Notes: a model not told the origin generated them from the letters alone. 64,000 nt of DNA from Hymenobacter cellulosilyticus (GCF_022919215.1 NZ_CP095046.1:3586501-3650500); one strand, 5' to 3'. Positions 38,572 to 49,450 are shown, numbered from the stretch's first letter. Translations and numbers: made by a program.

Positions 38572-39968
38572 TTACTCCACCTTTTTCTTCGCTACCGGGG
38601 CTTCGCCGGCTACCCAGATGCTTTTCTGGTTGACGAACTCCCGGATGCCCAGGTAAGACAGCTCCCGGCCGTAGCCCGACTTCTTAACCCCGCCGAAAGG
38701 CATTTCCGGCGACGACTTCACCATGGCATTCACGAACACAGCCCCGGACTCGATGCGGCGCGCTACGGCCTCGCCGCGCTGCTGGTCGCGGGTCCAGACG
38801 GAAGCGCCCAGGCCGAAAGGGGAGTCGTTGGCCAGGCGCACGGCGTCGGCTTCGTCGCGGGCTTCCAGCACCAGGGCCACGGGGCCAAACAGCTCCTCGT
38901 AGTAGGCCGGCTGCCCGGGCTTGATATTGGACAGAATCATGGGCCGGAACAGGGCCGTGCCGGACACTTTCTGCCCGCCAAACAGCTCCACTTTGGCGCC
39001 GGCTTTCACCGTGTCTTCTACCTGCTTGGTCAGCTCGTCGGCCAGGTCGGGGCGGGCCAGGGGCCATACTGGGTGGCCTCGTCGAGCGGGTCGCCGGTGC
39101 GCATAGCCAGCAGGTGGGTTTTGAGCTGACTGATAAAGGGCTTGAGGATGGACTTGTCGACAATGAAGCGCTTGGCGGCAATGCAGCTCTGCCCGGCGTT
39201 GACCATGCGGGCCTGGGCGGCGGTTTTGGCCGCCAGCTCCAGGTCGGCGTCGGCCAGCACGATGAACGGGTCGGAGCCGCCCAGCTCCAGCACGGTTTTC
39301 TTGATCTGGGCCCCGGCCGTGGCCGCCACTTTCGAGCCGGCCAGCTCACTGCCCGTAAGCGTGGCGGCCTTCACCCGGTCGTCCTGCAGCAGCTTTTCCA
39401 CCAGGTCGGAGCCGATGAGCAGGGTGCGGAAAGCGGCGGGCGGGAAGCCCGCGTCGTGGAAAATCTGCTCCAGGGCCAGGGCGCACTGCGGCACGTTGGA
39501 GGCATGCTTCAAGAGGCCCACGTTGCCGGCCATCAGGGCCGGGGCAGCAAAGCGGATAACCTGCCAGAACGGGAAGTTCCAGGGCATAATGGCCAGTACT
39601 ACGCCCAGGGGCTCGTAGGCAATAAAGCTGCGCCGGGCCTCGGTCTTGATCTGCTCGTCGGCCAGAAATTCCTCGGCGTGGTCGGCGTAGTAGTCGCAGG
39701 TCAGGGCGCACTTTTGCACCTCGGCCCGGCCGTCGGTTACGGGTTTGCCCATCTCCAGGGCCATGAGGCGGGCCAGCTCGTCCTGCCGCTCACGCAGTAA
39801 GTCGGCGGCCCGGTGCATGAGGCGGCGGCGCTCGGTAAACGAACTTTCGCGCCACTCCACAGCGGCCCGGGCAGCCTGGGCGAGGATACGCTCGGTTTTA
39901 GACCAGGAAAACGCCCGGAAGCGCCGCAGCACCTTGCCGGTATAAGGATTGAAGGATTCAATAGCCAT
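38572..39968 (-). CDS. NAD(P)-dependent aldehyde dehydrogenase, succinate-semialdehyde type (frameshifted)
   Basis: The 460-residue aldehyde dehydrogenase has the catalytic Cys at 262 (NAGQSCIAAKRF), the general-base Glu at 228 (TVLELGGSDPF), and the PWNFPFWQVIR cofactor segment. The YGPLARPDLADEL and EELFGPVALV segments match the succinate-semialdehyde branch. The break is in the G run at 39060-39063; one base restores QYGPLARPD. It oxidises aldehydes to acids in the cytoplasm. The substrate is not certain. Confidence 0.9.
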
Positions 39969-40203
39969 GCGAAAACGAAATGAACTCGAAAAGTTTACAA
40001 CCAACTCTAGGGGCGTCCTGTTAGGCAAAACATAGGTTTCGGTTAATACAACGTAGCAGTAAGCTCCGCCGTAGACCCCCAAACCGTGGCGTTTTACCCC
40101 GCCCAACCGACGCTGCCTGCTGCAGAATACGGTTTATAGTGTACTTTCGTCTTACCGCTGGGCGCGTAGCGTACGTGCTGTCGGCTTTTCAACGCTGTTG
40201 CCT

Positions 40204-40761
40204 GTGTCTCCCACCACTCCCGAATCACCGACATCCGTTTCCGAAGAGCTGCTCGTGCAGCGCCTGCGCGACCGGGATGAGTCGGCCATGACGCTGTTCT
40301 ACGATAAGTACTCAGCGGCTTTGTATGGCGTCATCCTGCGCATCGTCAAAAAGGAAGAAATTGCCGAGGACGTCCTGCAGGAAAGCCTCGTCAAAATCTG
40401 GAACTCCTTTCCCTCGTACGACGCCAGCAAAGGGCGGCTCTTTACCTGGGTTCTGAATGTTTCCCGGAATTTAGCAATTGACAAAATCCGGTCCCGACAG
40501 TACCGCGTAGGTACTCGCACGCAGCCCATTGAAGAAAGTGCCGCGCTGCGCCAGGCCGCGACTCCCACGTTCCGACCTGAGCACATTGGTTTGCAGGAAA
40601 TGACTGGCAAGCTTGCTCCGGAGCAAAAGCAAATCATTGACCTGCTTTATTTTGGCGGATTTACACAAAGCGAAGTGGCTGAAGAACTCAACCTGCCGCT
40701 GGGAACGGTGAAAACCCGGGCCCGGGCGGCCATCAAAGTATTAGCAAAACTGATTCGATAG
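40204..40761 (+). CDS. ECF-type RNA polymerase sigma factor
   Basis: Region 2 appears as FYDKYSAALYGVILRIVKKEEIAEDVLQESLVKIWNS, and region 4 as LAPEQKQIIDLLYFGGFTQSEVAEELNLPLGTVKTRARAAI. The protein has about 185 residues. A GTG at 40204 or a TTG at 40198 are the possible starts. It is followed 2 bp later by the anti-sigma gene, so the two form an operon that responds to an unknown envelope or redox signal. Confidence 0.92.
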   Translation: MSPTTPESPTSVSEELLVQRLRDRDESAMTLFYDKYSAALYGVILRIVKKEEIAEDVLQESLVKIWNSFPSYDASKGRLFTWVLNVSRNLAIDKIRSRQYRVGTRTQPIEESAALRQAATPTFRPEHIGLQEMTGKLAPEQKQIIDLLYFGGFTQSEVAEELNLPLGTVKTRARAAIKVLAKLIR

Positions 40762-40763
40762 CC

Positions 40764-41626
40764 GTGAATATTCAGGAGTACATCGAATCTGGAATTCTGG
40801 AAGAATACGCCCTAGGCGTGCTCGACGAGGCGCAGCGCGCCGAAGTGGAGCGCTACGCCGCCGAATACCCAGAAGTTCGGCAGGAACTCGACCTGGTGCA
40901 GCAAGGCTTAGAGTCTTATGCTCAGGCGCATACGCAAACTCCTCCCGACGGAATGCGGGAGCGGGTACTGGCAGGCTGGCAGGCGGCCATCCGGCAGGAG
41001 GCGGCCCCGAAGCGGCTCCGGTAGCTTCGGCTCCCGTGGCCGAAACCGTGGTGCGGCCTATCAGCTCGGCCCCGGTGGCGGAAGAAACGGCTGGTTCGGG
41101 CTTTAATTGGATGATGGCGGCTTCAGTGGCCCTGCTGGTACTGAGTGCCGCGGCCAACCTGATTTTGTACAACCGCTGGAAAGACAGTGAAACCCAGCTC
41201 GTGGCCTTGCAGACCGATCAGTCGCGCGTGGCTTCGACCATGCAGGCCGTGGAGAAGCGCCTGGGCACCCGCACCCAGGAGCTGGCCGTGCTGCGCAGTG
41301 AGCAGTTTCGGGCTGTAGAGTTGGCCGGCACGCCCGCCGCGCCCAAGGCCAAAGCCCGGGTGCTTTACAACCCGGCTACCAAGGCCGTGTACGTTGATGT
41401 GCGTAATCTGCCCGCCCTACCCGAAGGCAAGCAGTATCAGCTCTGGGCCCTGGACAAAGGCAAGCCCGTGGACGCGGGCATGCTGGCCGCTACTACTACG
41501 GCCGGCGACAGCCTGCAGCAGATGAAGGACATAGCCAGTGCCGAGGCCTTCGCCATGACGGTAGAGCCGGCTGGCGGCAGCGAAAACCCGACCTTATCAA
41601 CTATGACGGTTTTAGGGAAATTCTAA
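40764..41626 (+). CDS. Anti-sigma factor (RskA-type), frameshifted
   Basis: A GTG at 40764 starts an N-terminal helical anti-sigma domain (LEEYALGVLDEAQRAEVERY). A single transmembrane helix (about residues 115-140, MMAASVALLVLSAAANLIL) separates it from a periplasmic RskA domain with YNPATKAVYVDVRNLPALPEGKQYQLWA. The break is in the C run at 41005-41008; one base gives EAAPEAAPVASAPVAET. It sequesters the upstream sigma factor at the inner membrane. An inverted repeat with a T run follows the gene. Confidence 0.88.
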
Positions 41627-41663
41627 GCCGTCTGTTCCCACCTCATTGCGTACCCCTTTGGTG

Positions 41664-41735
41664 CTGGTACTAGTACTTTCAGAAGAAAGCTTAACATTAA
41701 GCGCCTTCTAGGAGTACTAGTACCAGTACCTTTTT
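41664..41735 (+). terminator. Long inverted repeat / terminator after the sigma operon
   Basis: CTGGTACTAGTACT (41664-41677) pairs perfectly with AGTACTAGTACCAG (41713-41726), and five T follow at 41731-41735. Each arm also contains the palindrome GTACTAGTAC, so alternative folds are possible. Confidence 0.6.
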
Positions 41736-41746
41736 ACCCCTTTTCA

Positions 41747-42285
41747 GTGCACGGATCCATCATCAACCTGCTCAAGCGTTTCGTTCAGACCCAGTACGAT
41801 TACAGCACCTGGCACAAACTGGTCGAGCTTTCGGGCCTCTCCAGCGCCGACTTCGAAATGAACGAGGTGTATCCCGATGCCCACGTGTATGCCCTGGTAG
41901 GCCAGGCGGCCCTCATGACCGGCATTCCGGCCGAGAAGCTGCAGGAAAAGTTTGGCGAGTTTCTGGTGCCCGACCTGATGCTGGTGTATAAGCGCTACGT
42001 GCAGCCGGGCTGGGGCACGCTGGAAATGATTGAAAACACCGAGGAAGCCATGCACGGCGCCGTACGCCGGGAAACGCCCGGCACGCGGCCCCCGATTCTG
42101 CACGTGACGCGCCTGTCGGAAAAGGAGCTGGAGGTGGAGTATGAGTCGGAGCGGCGCATGGGCGCGCTGGCCGTGGGAATTATCCGGGCCTGGCAACGTA
42201 CTTCGATGAGGCCGACGAAATTGAAGTACAGGCTATGACCCGGGAAGACGAAGAAAAAGTCATCATCCGGGTTCGGCAGCGCTAA
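41747..42285 (+). CDS. Stand-alone H-NOX (haem NO/O2-binding) protein (frameshifted)
   Basis: The protein begins at a GTG with the H-NOX opening MHGSIINLLKRFV. The proximal haem ligand is His103 (EEAMHGAV) and the haem-propionate motif Y-x-S-x-R is YESER at residues 132-136, both at canonical positions. The break is in the G run at 42186-42188; one base gives GIIRGLATYFDEADEIEVQ and a stop at 42285. It should bind NO and signal to a partner. No histidine kinase or GGDEF partner is adjacent. Confidence 0.88.
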
Positions 42286-42380
42286 GCTAACTTGGCTTCT
42301 GCGCGGTTGAGCTTCTGGAGCCTCGTACCGTTTATTTTCTTCTCCACCCTGGGCCACAGCCCGCTACACGCACCCTTATC

Positions 42381-42718
42381 ATGGAAAAATCAACTTACTA
42401 CAACCCCGCCGACCTGGCCAAATTTGGTAATATCTCGGAGTGGCAGCCCGAAATGGGCGCAAGTTTTTCGAGTACTACGGCGAGGTCTTCAAAGAAGGCG
42501 CTTTGACGGAGCGGGAAAAGGCCCTGATTGCCCTGGCCGTAGCCCACGCCGTGCAGTGCCCATATTGCATCGACGCCTACACGTCCGATTCCCTGCAAAA
42601 AGGTGCCGACGAGGCCCAGATGATGGAAGCCGTGCACGTAGCGGCAGCCATCAAGGGCGGAGCGGCCCTGGTGCACGGGGTGCAGATGATGAACAAGGCC
42701 AAGGAAATGAGCATGTAA
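42381..42718 (+). CDS. Carboxymuconolactone decarboxylase family, peroxidase-like (frameshifted)
   Basis: The AhpD-like protein of about 112 residues has the redox pair CPYC in VAHAVQCPYCIDAYTSD and the distal His in EAVHVAAAIKGGAALVHG. The sequence resembles the peroxidase-like protein found beside arsenosugar radical-SAM enzymes, but no ArsS-type gene is here. The break is at about 42455-42460; one base gives EMGRKFFEYYGEV. It probably reduces peroxides or other adducts with its CxxC. Confidence 0.83.
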
Positions 42719-42752
42719 AAACCGTTGGTGACTTCGGTCACCGCTTGAGTGC

Positions 42753-42797
42753 GGCAGCCCCGGCCCGGATGGTTTTCGGGGCGGGGCTGCCTTTTTT
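42753..42797 (+). terminator. Rho-independent terminator
   Basis: GGCAGCCCCG (42753-42762) pairs with CGGGGCTGCC (42782-42791), followed by six T. It ends the CMD transcript 35 bp after its stop. Confidence 0.88.
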
Positions 42798-42812
42798 ATC
42801 GTACCAGACACC

Positions 42813-43327
42813 ATGAAACGACCCGCTTTGCTGGCCTGGGGGCTGCTGCTGTCGGCCTGCGGCTCAAATGCCCAATCGGGCGAAAACCCTGCCTACGACC
42901 GGCTGCTGCGTACCCTCTACAAGAACACGGTGCCCACCATCCGGCCCGCCGCCCTGGCCCGGGAACTGCAGAAAAATCCGGCTTCGGTGCTGGTGCTCGA
43001 CACGCGCACCCCGGCCGAATACCAGGTCAGCCACCTGCAGGGCGCCCGTTTCGTGGACTTTGATACCTACGAAAAAGCCACGTTTGCCGACCTGCCCCGG
43101 GACCGGAAAGTAGTGGTATACTGCTCCGTGGGCTACCGCAGTGAGCGGGTGGGGAGCGGCTGCGGGCTTTGGGCTTTACGCAGGTGCAAAACCTCTACGG
43201 TGGTATTTTCCAGTGGGTAAATGAAGGCCGGCCCGTGTACAACCAGCAGGGCCTGACCAAGAATATTCACCCGTATTCGGCCCTCTGGAGCCCCTGGCTC
43301 AGCCAGGGTACCAAGGTGTACGAGTAA
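42813..43327 (+). CDS. Rhodanese-like domain lipoprotein (frameshifted)
   Basis: A lipoprotein leader (AWGLLLSACGSN) precedes a rhodanese domain with LVLDTRTPAEYQVSHLQGA and the active-site loop VYCSVGYRSER, with Cys as sulfur acceptor. The break is in the G run at 43151-43154; one base restores GERLRALGFTQVQNLYGGI and a stop at 43327. It would transfer sulfur or sense thiols in the periplasm. It follows the CMD gene after a terminator. Confidence 0.88.
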
Positions 43328-43336
43328 GCAGCGCGC

Positions 43337-44682
43337 CTAGTCTGGCTGCGGCTTCTGCCTGGACCGCGTTACTTCCCAGGCAAATACGGCCGCAACTACC
43401 CCGTACTCCAACGTCACCAAACCCAGGTTTTCGGAGTAAGAACTGGTTTGATACGCCGCGTAGGACAGTGGAATCAGGGCCGACCACACCAGCGCGTACC
43501 GGTAGCGGGTAAATACGCTCAAGGCCACCAGGGTGGTAATGTACCAGGGGTGAACCGTGGTAGCCAGGGCAAAATACAAAGTGAAGGTAAACAGCAGGGT
43601 GCGGGGCAGGTTAGCCAGGGTAGGGCGCCGCTCCGTCGTGGCCAATACCAGAATGCCCGCAGCAGTAGCCAGGGCTAGGAAGGTACCGAGCCGCGCAATC
43701 TGGTTGTAGCCCGTATGCCAGTAGCCGACGGCCCGCAGCAAATAGTAAAAGCTGGCGTTGAACTCGAACTTGTGGAAGTACAGGTCCAGGCTGCCGCCCA
43801 GGTGCCGGAGCAGGTCGGCCGACAGGAAGGGCGCAAACAACGCCAGCACCACGGCCGCCGTGATACTGGCGTAGCGCAGCAGCGGCCAGCCGCCCAGGCG
43901 CCGCAGTAGCAGGGGCAGCACAAGGACCGGTAGTAGCTTGGTGGCTACGGCCCCAGCCAGCGCTGCCGCGGAAAGGGCCCACCGGCCCCGAGTCAATGCC
44001 CACAGGGCCGCTAACAACCCGCAAATCAGCAACGCCTCGAAGTGCAGATTGCCCGTCATCTCCACGATGACCAAAGGGTTGAGCAGGTAGTGCAGAGCCC
44101 GGCTGGCGGGCAGCCCTACGTACGGTAACAGCCGGAGCAGCAGCAGGGCCGTACCGGCCTCCGCTGCCAGCAACAATAACCGTAGCACAATAACAAAGCC
44201 CTGCTCACTGGTTGGAAACAGCTTGCTAGCCAACCCAAAGGCTGCCTGACAAACGGACGGGTACACCGAGTAATAGTGGGGCGAGTTGAGCCGGGTGTAC
44301 AAGTCCTGTGCTTGGGCCGCCGACAATGGTGCTAGCGGGCCGGGCGCGGCAGAATCGGCCGCCGTAAGTATTTCGTCGGGGCGCTGCAAATAGGGGTTTT
44401 GGCCGGCTACTACCAGGGCCCCGTCCAACGGAAGCGGAAATAATCGTCGGACAAGGCCGGTAGCGCGGGCAGCCAGAGCAGGCGCAGGGCCAGGGCCAGC
44501 AGCAGGCCGTAGCGCAGGGGCAAGGGGCGGCGCAGCAGCAGCAAATAGCAGCCGAAGGCCAGGGCGTACCAGGTCAGCAGCAGGCCAAAGTCCGGCCGGG
44601 GCGTGGCGTAGGCCAGCCCGACGTAGGCCACGACGCTCAGCAGCGCGGCCAGCCCCTGCGCGCTGGTCAGCCGCGGGTTCAC
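43337..44682 (-). CDS. Polyprenyl-phosphate-dependent mannosyltransferase-like (GT87/DUF2029) membrane protein (frameshifted)
   Basis: The protein of about 448 residues has ten or more transmembrane helices. The catalytic loop after the first helices reads [21 protein letters not shown], typical of GT-C enzymes using a lipid-linked sugar. The break is near 44419-44426; one base gives WDGALVV. The GTG start at 44682 overlaps the stop of the upstream GT2 gene. It transfers a sugar from a polyprenyl phosphate to a glycan at the inner membrane. Confidence 0.85.
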
Positions 44683-46148
44683 GGGGTAGTTTGGTTATGC
44701 CGCAGCGAGTAGTAGAAGATCAGGCCAAAGCCGACCGTGAGCAGGCTGTGGAAAGGCAGCAGCCCGTAGCTGCGCAGGTAGAGTCCCAGGCCCAGGCCGA
44801 AAAGGAAATACAGGGCCAGCAACCCTTCTAACACGGTAAGGCCGCCCAGACTGCTGGTGCGGTAGCGGCGGCCAATCCAGGTGCCCTGCCGCTTGACGAG
44901 CCCCATTTTAGGCGTCCGGACAAAGGCCGAAGGCCGGCGGGCCAAACCGGCCAGCACCGCCCGGGAATTGTGCAGGGACAACCCATGGTAACGGCCAGAA
45001 ACAGCAGAAACCGCGGCACGAACTGCCCCAACGAACCCGCCGGGCTGTCTATTCGCCAGGCGGTGTAGAAATAATAGGTTAGCGGCAAAAAGCCCAGAAT
45101 GCAGACCGAAGCCAGACGAAACACCGGCTGAAAGGCCGGCTCGTATTCCCGGATATACAGCAGGGGCACACTGAGCACGGCCATCAGCAGAATAGCCACG
45201 AACACGGTACTGTTGAGCAAATGAAACGCGGCGTGGAGCTTGGTGCTGGTACTTTGGCCCGAGCGCAGCACCTGGCGCAAATGCTTGCGGGCCGTTTCGG
45301 CGGCGCCCTTGGTCCAGCGGTGCTGCTGCGACTTCAGGGCGGGCAAGGCGGCGGGCAGCTCGGCGGGGGCCTGCACCTGGGGCAGATACACGAAGCGCCA
45401 GCCCCGCAGTTGGGCCCGGTAGCTCAAATCCAGGTCTTCGGTGAGCGTATCGGCGTGCCAGCCGCCGGCATCCTCGATGCACGTGCGCCGCCACACCCCG
45501 CCCGTGCCGTTGAAGTTGATGAAGTGCCGACCCAGGTTGCGGCCCACCTGCTCTACCAGAAAGTGGGCATTGAGCCCGAAGGCCTGCAGCTCGGTCAGCA
45601 GGGAATATTCCTCGTTCAGGTGGGTCCAGCGGGTTTGCACCACGCCCACTTCGGAGCCGGTGAAATGGGGCACCGTACGCCGCAGAAAGTCGGGGCGGGC
45701 ACGAAGTCGGCGTCAAAAATGGCAATGAACTCCCCGTCGGTTTCGAGCAGCCCGTAGGCCAGGGCCCCGGCCTTGTAGCCTTCCCGGCTGGGCCGGCGCA
45801 CGTGGTCGATGCGCAGGCCCGGGCCCGGCAGCGCAGTACGGCAGTGGCAGCCAAAGCCACTGTTTCGTCGGTCGAGTCGTCGAGCACCTGTATGTGGAGC
45901 CGGTCGGGCGGGTAGTCGAGGCCGGCGGCGGCTTCGATGATGCGCTCCACCACGTAGAGCTCGTTGTAAATGGGCAGCTGCACCGTCACCCGGGGCCATT
46001 CGGCCGGGGTGGGCGGCGGCGCAGCGCCGGGGCGGGCATAGGCGCGGCGGGCTAGGCGGGTGAGGTGGAACTGCGTTAAACTAAAGCCCAGGATAAACAC
46101 CAGACAGAGTCCGTAGAGAACCAGAAGAACTATTTCCAGTCCTTGCAT
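44679..46148 (-). CDS. Processive glycosyltransferase family 2, cellulose-synthase-like (three frameshifts)
   Basis: An N-terminal helix (about 5-27) is followed by a GT2 domain with all processive motifs: [41 protein letters not shown], and QQHRWTKG. C-terminal helices follow. Breaks are at about 45830-45842, 45692-45695 and 44982-44984; one base each gives [26 protein letters not shown], and [12 protein letters not shown]. It synthesises a beta-linked polysaccharide or adds a sugar to a lipid carrier. The ATG at 46148 is used. Confidence 0.9.
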   Translation of the reverse strand: MQGLEIVLLVLYGLCLVFILGFSLTQFHLTRLARRAYARPGAAPPPTPAEWPRVTVQLPIYNELYVVERIIEAAAGLDYPPDRLHIQVLDDSTDETVALAATAVLRCRARACASTTCAGPAGKATRPGPWPTGCSKPTGSSLPFLTPTSCPPRLSAAYGAPFHRLRSGRGANPLDPPERGIFPADRAAGLRAQCPLSGRAGGPQPGSALHQLQRHGRGVAAHVHRGCRRLARRYAHRRPGFELPGPTAGLALRVSAPGAGPRRAARRLARPEVAAAPLDQGRRRNGPQAFAPGAALGPKYQHQAPRRVSFAQQYRVRGYSADGRAQCAPAVYPGIRAGLSAGVSSGFGLHSGLFAANLLFLHRLANRQPGGFVGAVRAAVSAVSGRYHGLSLHNSRAVLAGLARRPSAFVRTPKMGLVKRQGTWIGRRYRTSSLGGLTVLEGLLALYFLFGLGLGLYLRSYGLLPFHSLLTVGFGLIFYYSLRHNQTTP

Positions 46149-46195
46149 CAGAAGGGCAGCAAAGTCACTAACCAAATCAAAACGGGCGGGCTGCG

Positions 46196-46905
46196 CTACA
46201 AATACTTAAAAATCGTCCACAAAATCTTGTAGCCGGCACCCAGCGTGCCTTTCACCGTGCCCGAAACCTTCGAAACCCCGATGCGGCGGCGGTAGCGCAC
46301 GGGCACTTCCTGATTGCGCAGGCGGTGTTTAGCCGCCTTGAGCTGCATTTCCACCGTCCACCCATACGTGGTATCAGCCATCTGTAGTTGTTGCAGCGCC
46401 CCGGTGCGAATGGCCCGGAAGGGACCCAGGTCGGTAAACTCCACTCCGTAGAGCATGCGCAGCAAGGTAGTGGCCAGCCAGTTGCCGAAAATCTGCTGGG
46501 GCAGCATCGAGCCGCTTTCCCGCTCGCCCAGCGCCCGGGAGCCAATGACCATGTCGGCCTCCCGCGCAGAATCGGGGCCAGCACGGCGGGCATATCGGCC
46601 GGGTAGTCGGAATGGTCGCCGTCGAGAAACACGATAATATCGGCCTGCTCGGCGGTGGGCTTGCTAAAGCTATAGGCCATGCCCGCCAGGCAGGCGTGCC
46701 CGTAGCCAGGCCGGTTTTCGCGCAGCACCGTGGCCCCGCCGGCCCGGGCTACGGCTCCGGTATTGTCGCGAGAGTTGTTGTCGACCACGATAACCTCATC
46801 CACCAGGCCGGCCGGAATTTCGGCCAGCACCAGACCAATGGATTGTTCTTCGTTGTAGGCCGGAATAATCACGTGAATACGCGGGGCGGCGGGCAAATCG
46901 GGCAT
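46196..46905 (-). CDS. GT2 glycosyltransferase, dolichyl-phosphate-mannose-synthase-like (frameshifted)
   Basis: The protein of about 236 residues has [33 protein letters not shown], and the DxD-type [15 protein letters not shown]-terminal [28 protein letters not shown] segment is typical of polyprenyl-phosphate glycosyltransferases. The break is at about 46561-46563; one base gives [13 protein letters not shown]. It makes the lipid-linked sugar that the downstream GT87 enzyme would use. It is the first gene of the three-gene operon. Confidence 0.9.
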
Positions 46906-47100
46906 TGGGGCAGGGCAAGCATGGGCAGCAACGGCCCGACGAGCGGAAAAAACAGGGCAGACCCGGCTGTATAGGCGCCAAATCCGGTGCAAAGATGCAC
47001 CTTCGCCACCGTTATTCGTTTAAGCCCATTGCGAGCTGTAACCTTGGCCCCGGCCAGCAGGTTTAAACCGGTATTCTATTTTTCCCTCTAGTCTCTGCAC

Positions 47101-47558
47101 ATGCTCCAGGTTGGTGACCAAGCCCCCGATTTTACCCTTAAGACCACTTCCGGCGACACGTTTCGCCTGGCCGACCAGCGGGGCCGCCGCAGCATCGTGC
47201 TGTATTTCTACCCAAAGACGACACGCCGGGCTGCACGGCCGAAGCCTGCTCGTTTCGCGACCAGTACGAGGACTTCCTGGAGCTGGGCGCCGAAGTGGTG
47301 GGCGTGAGCTCCGACTCGGAAGCCTCCCACCAGAAGTTTACCCAGAAGCACCGCCTGCCGTTTCCGCTGCTGGCCGACGCGGGCGGGCAGGTGCGCAAGC
47401 TCTACGAGGTGCCCCGGGCCCTACTCGGTATTCTGCCCGGCCGCGTCACCTTCGTCATCGACCAGCAGGGCGTTATTCAGTACATTTTCAACTCCATGAA
47501 CCGGGCCACCGACCACGTGAGCACCGCCAAGGAAGTACTAACCGGCCTCAACAAATAA
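47101..47558 (+). CDS. bcp: Peroxiredoxin, BCP/PrxQ type (frameshifted)
   Basis: The 152-residue thiol peroxidase has QAPDFTL, the peroxidatic Cys in [11 protein letters not shown] with a second Cys five residues later as resolving residue, and a conserved Arg near [13 protein letters not shown]. The break is in the C run at 47211-47213; one base gives [14 protein letters not shown]. It reduces hydroperoxides with thioredoxin in the cytoplasm. The next gene starts 4 bp later. Confidence 0.92.
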
Positions 47559-47562
47559 ACCC

Positions 47563-48128
47563 ATGGGAGCCTTACTGACCGATATGCTGCAGCGCGCCCA
47601 GCGCAGCCGCCGCGTAGTGGCCGTGCAAACCGGCGGCCCATGTTTCTGGGCTACGTGCTCAGCCACAACGCCGAGCTGCTGTTGCTGCGTACCCTTACCC
47701 GGCAGGGCTTGCCCACGGGCGTCCAAACCCTGAGCATGCACACCGTTACGCAGGTGCACTTCGACGACCGGTACGTGCGCCTGATTGAGTTTAAGGAACA
47801 CAACCCCGAGGTGGTTTACGGCCTGCCGGCCGCTCCCGACGGAATTACCAACGACGACCTGAGCGTGCCGTCCCTGCTGCAGAAAGCCCTGGAAGCCCGG
47901 CAACTGCTGCAGCTCGATACCTACTCCGATACCTCATTTTACGGCTACGTAGCCCGCCTCACCGAAGACGAGTTGCTGCTGGAAGTCTACACCCAGTTTG
48001 CCGAGGCCGACGGGCACAGCGTGATGGACGTGGACAGCATCCGCAGCGTGGTGTGGAGCAACGAGGACACGCGCACCATTGAGCTGCTGCGCAAGCAGGG
48101 AACCATCCTGGGCCCGCCCAAGGAGTAG
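47563..48128 (+). CDS. Hypothetical protein (frameshifted)
   Basis: The protein of about 188 residues starts at the ATG at 47563 (GALLTDMLQRAQRSRRVVAV). A break in the C run at 47637-47639 splits it; one base gives TGGPMFLGYVLSHNAELLLL. The fold looks like repeated beta-strand modules, with EDELLLEVYTQF and SIRSVVWSNEDT resembling an LSm- or PRC-like barrel. No function can be given. It overlaps no neighbour and is co-directional with the peroxiredoxin gene. Confidence 0.65.
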
Positions 48129-48184
48129 AAATTGTCCTTCGGCAGGTGGTAACTGTGTAGGCGGAAGCGTACTTTGGCTGGACT

Positions 48185-49367
48185 ATGACAATTACCTTGT
48201 ACTATTCCGCCATTCTGGTCATGTTTCTGGGCCTTGTAGTCAATCTAGTACTGCATGAGCTGAGCCATGCCGTAGTGGGGCGGCTGCTGGGCGGAGGCCC
48301 ATGCAGGTTTTCGTGGGGTCTTACGGCGACACGGCGGGCAGCTTTTGCCTGCCCTTGGGCCAGAAATCCCGCTTATACGTGAAAAAAAGCATGCGGCTCT
48401 GGCGCGGGGGCATGTGCCGGGTCAGCCATCCCTGGACGGCTACCGGGCTATGCTGATGATACTGGCCGGCCCCGTACTGCCGGTTCTGCTAACGGCCTTG
48501 CTCGTCGTCGGTGCATTCCTGTTTTCCACCAACGACCTGCCCCGCGTCTGGAGCATCCTGCTGCTGATTTCTGCCTTATTTTCCATGGTAGGGAATCTGT
48601 GGCCCCAGAACCAGCCCATTACCTCGACCAGCAGCTCGGAAGTGTACAACGACGGGGCCCAGCTACGGGCCTTGTGGTATTACCGAGGCGTGCCCAATGC
48701 CTACATCCAGGCCGTATCGGCTTATCAGGCTGAGGATTATCCGGCGGCGGCCGCTGGGCTTTTGCCTTACCTGGAAGTAAAGTCCCTGCAGCCCGACACG
48801 ATTCGGATGACCATTGCGGCCCTGCTGAAAAGCAATGACTACGAGCGGGCCCGGCAGGTACAGGACACCTACGGCCCGCTGCATCGCTCATCCAGCGACG
48901 ATTTGGTGAATGAGGGGCTGATCCGGACTCATTTCCAGGATTTTGATGCCGCCCTGGGCTGTTATGGCTATGCCCTGTATCTGGACCCAAACAATGAGGC
49001 TGCGCTCAACAACCGGGGCTATGCCCGGCTCCTGACGAAGCAGTACCGGGAGGCCGTCCAGGACTTTCGCCGGGCCCTGGCGCTGAAGCCTACTTTTGCC
49101 TTTGCCCACAACAACCTAGGCCTGGCCCTGCTGATGCTGGGCGAAACCGACGAAGGCCTGGGCCACGTGCGCTATTCCCTGCGCCTCGACGATGCCAATT
49201 CCTACGCCTACCGCAACCTGGGTATTTACCACCTGCAGCAGGGCGAGCTGGCCGAGGCCCAGCAGCAGTTTGACCGGGCCTGGGCACTGGATCCGGACAC
49301 CGATTTGCTGGCCGGCTACCGGGAGCAGCTGCGCCGCCGCCTGGACGAAACCGGGCCGCACGTCTAG
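48185..49367 (+). CDS. M50-type membrane metallopeptidase fused to TPR repeats (two frameshifts)
   Basis: The first helix carries the zinc motif LHELSH, and a later NLWPQNQP...NDG segment resembles the third-helix NxxP..DG site of site-2-protease-like M50 enzymes. The C-terminal half (about residues 210-390) holds TPR repeats such as NNEAALNNRGYARLLTKQYR and NSYAYRNLGIYHLQQGELAE. Breaks are at 48298-48300 and about 48436-48439; one base each gives GGGPMQVFVGSYG and HPWTGYRAMLMI. It may cleave membrane proteins or sense partners through the TPRs. Confidence 0.75.
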
Positions 49368-49450
49368 CGCGGAAGGTTTTTTGCAACTCGAAGTGTAGCC
49401 TCGCCCGGCGGTTCTGCGTAACCACTGCCGACTCACTCAGCTATTTTCGA

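Noticed and set aside
44679..46148. Programmed frameshifting in the GT2 gene
   Set aside because: There are three shifts in one gene and similar ones in about 30 unrelated genes, all missing one base in G/C-rich stretches and without slippery-site or pseudoknot logic.
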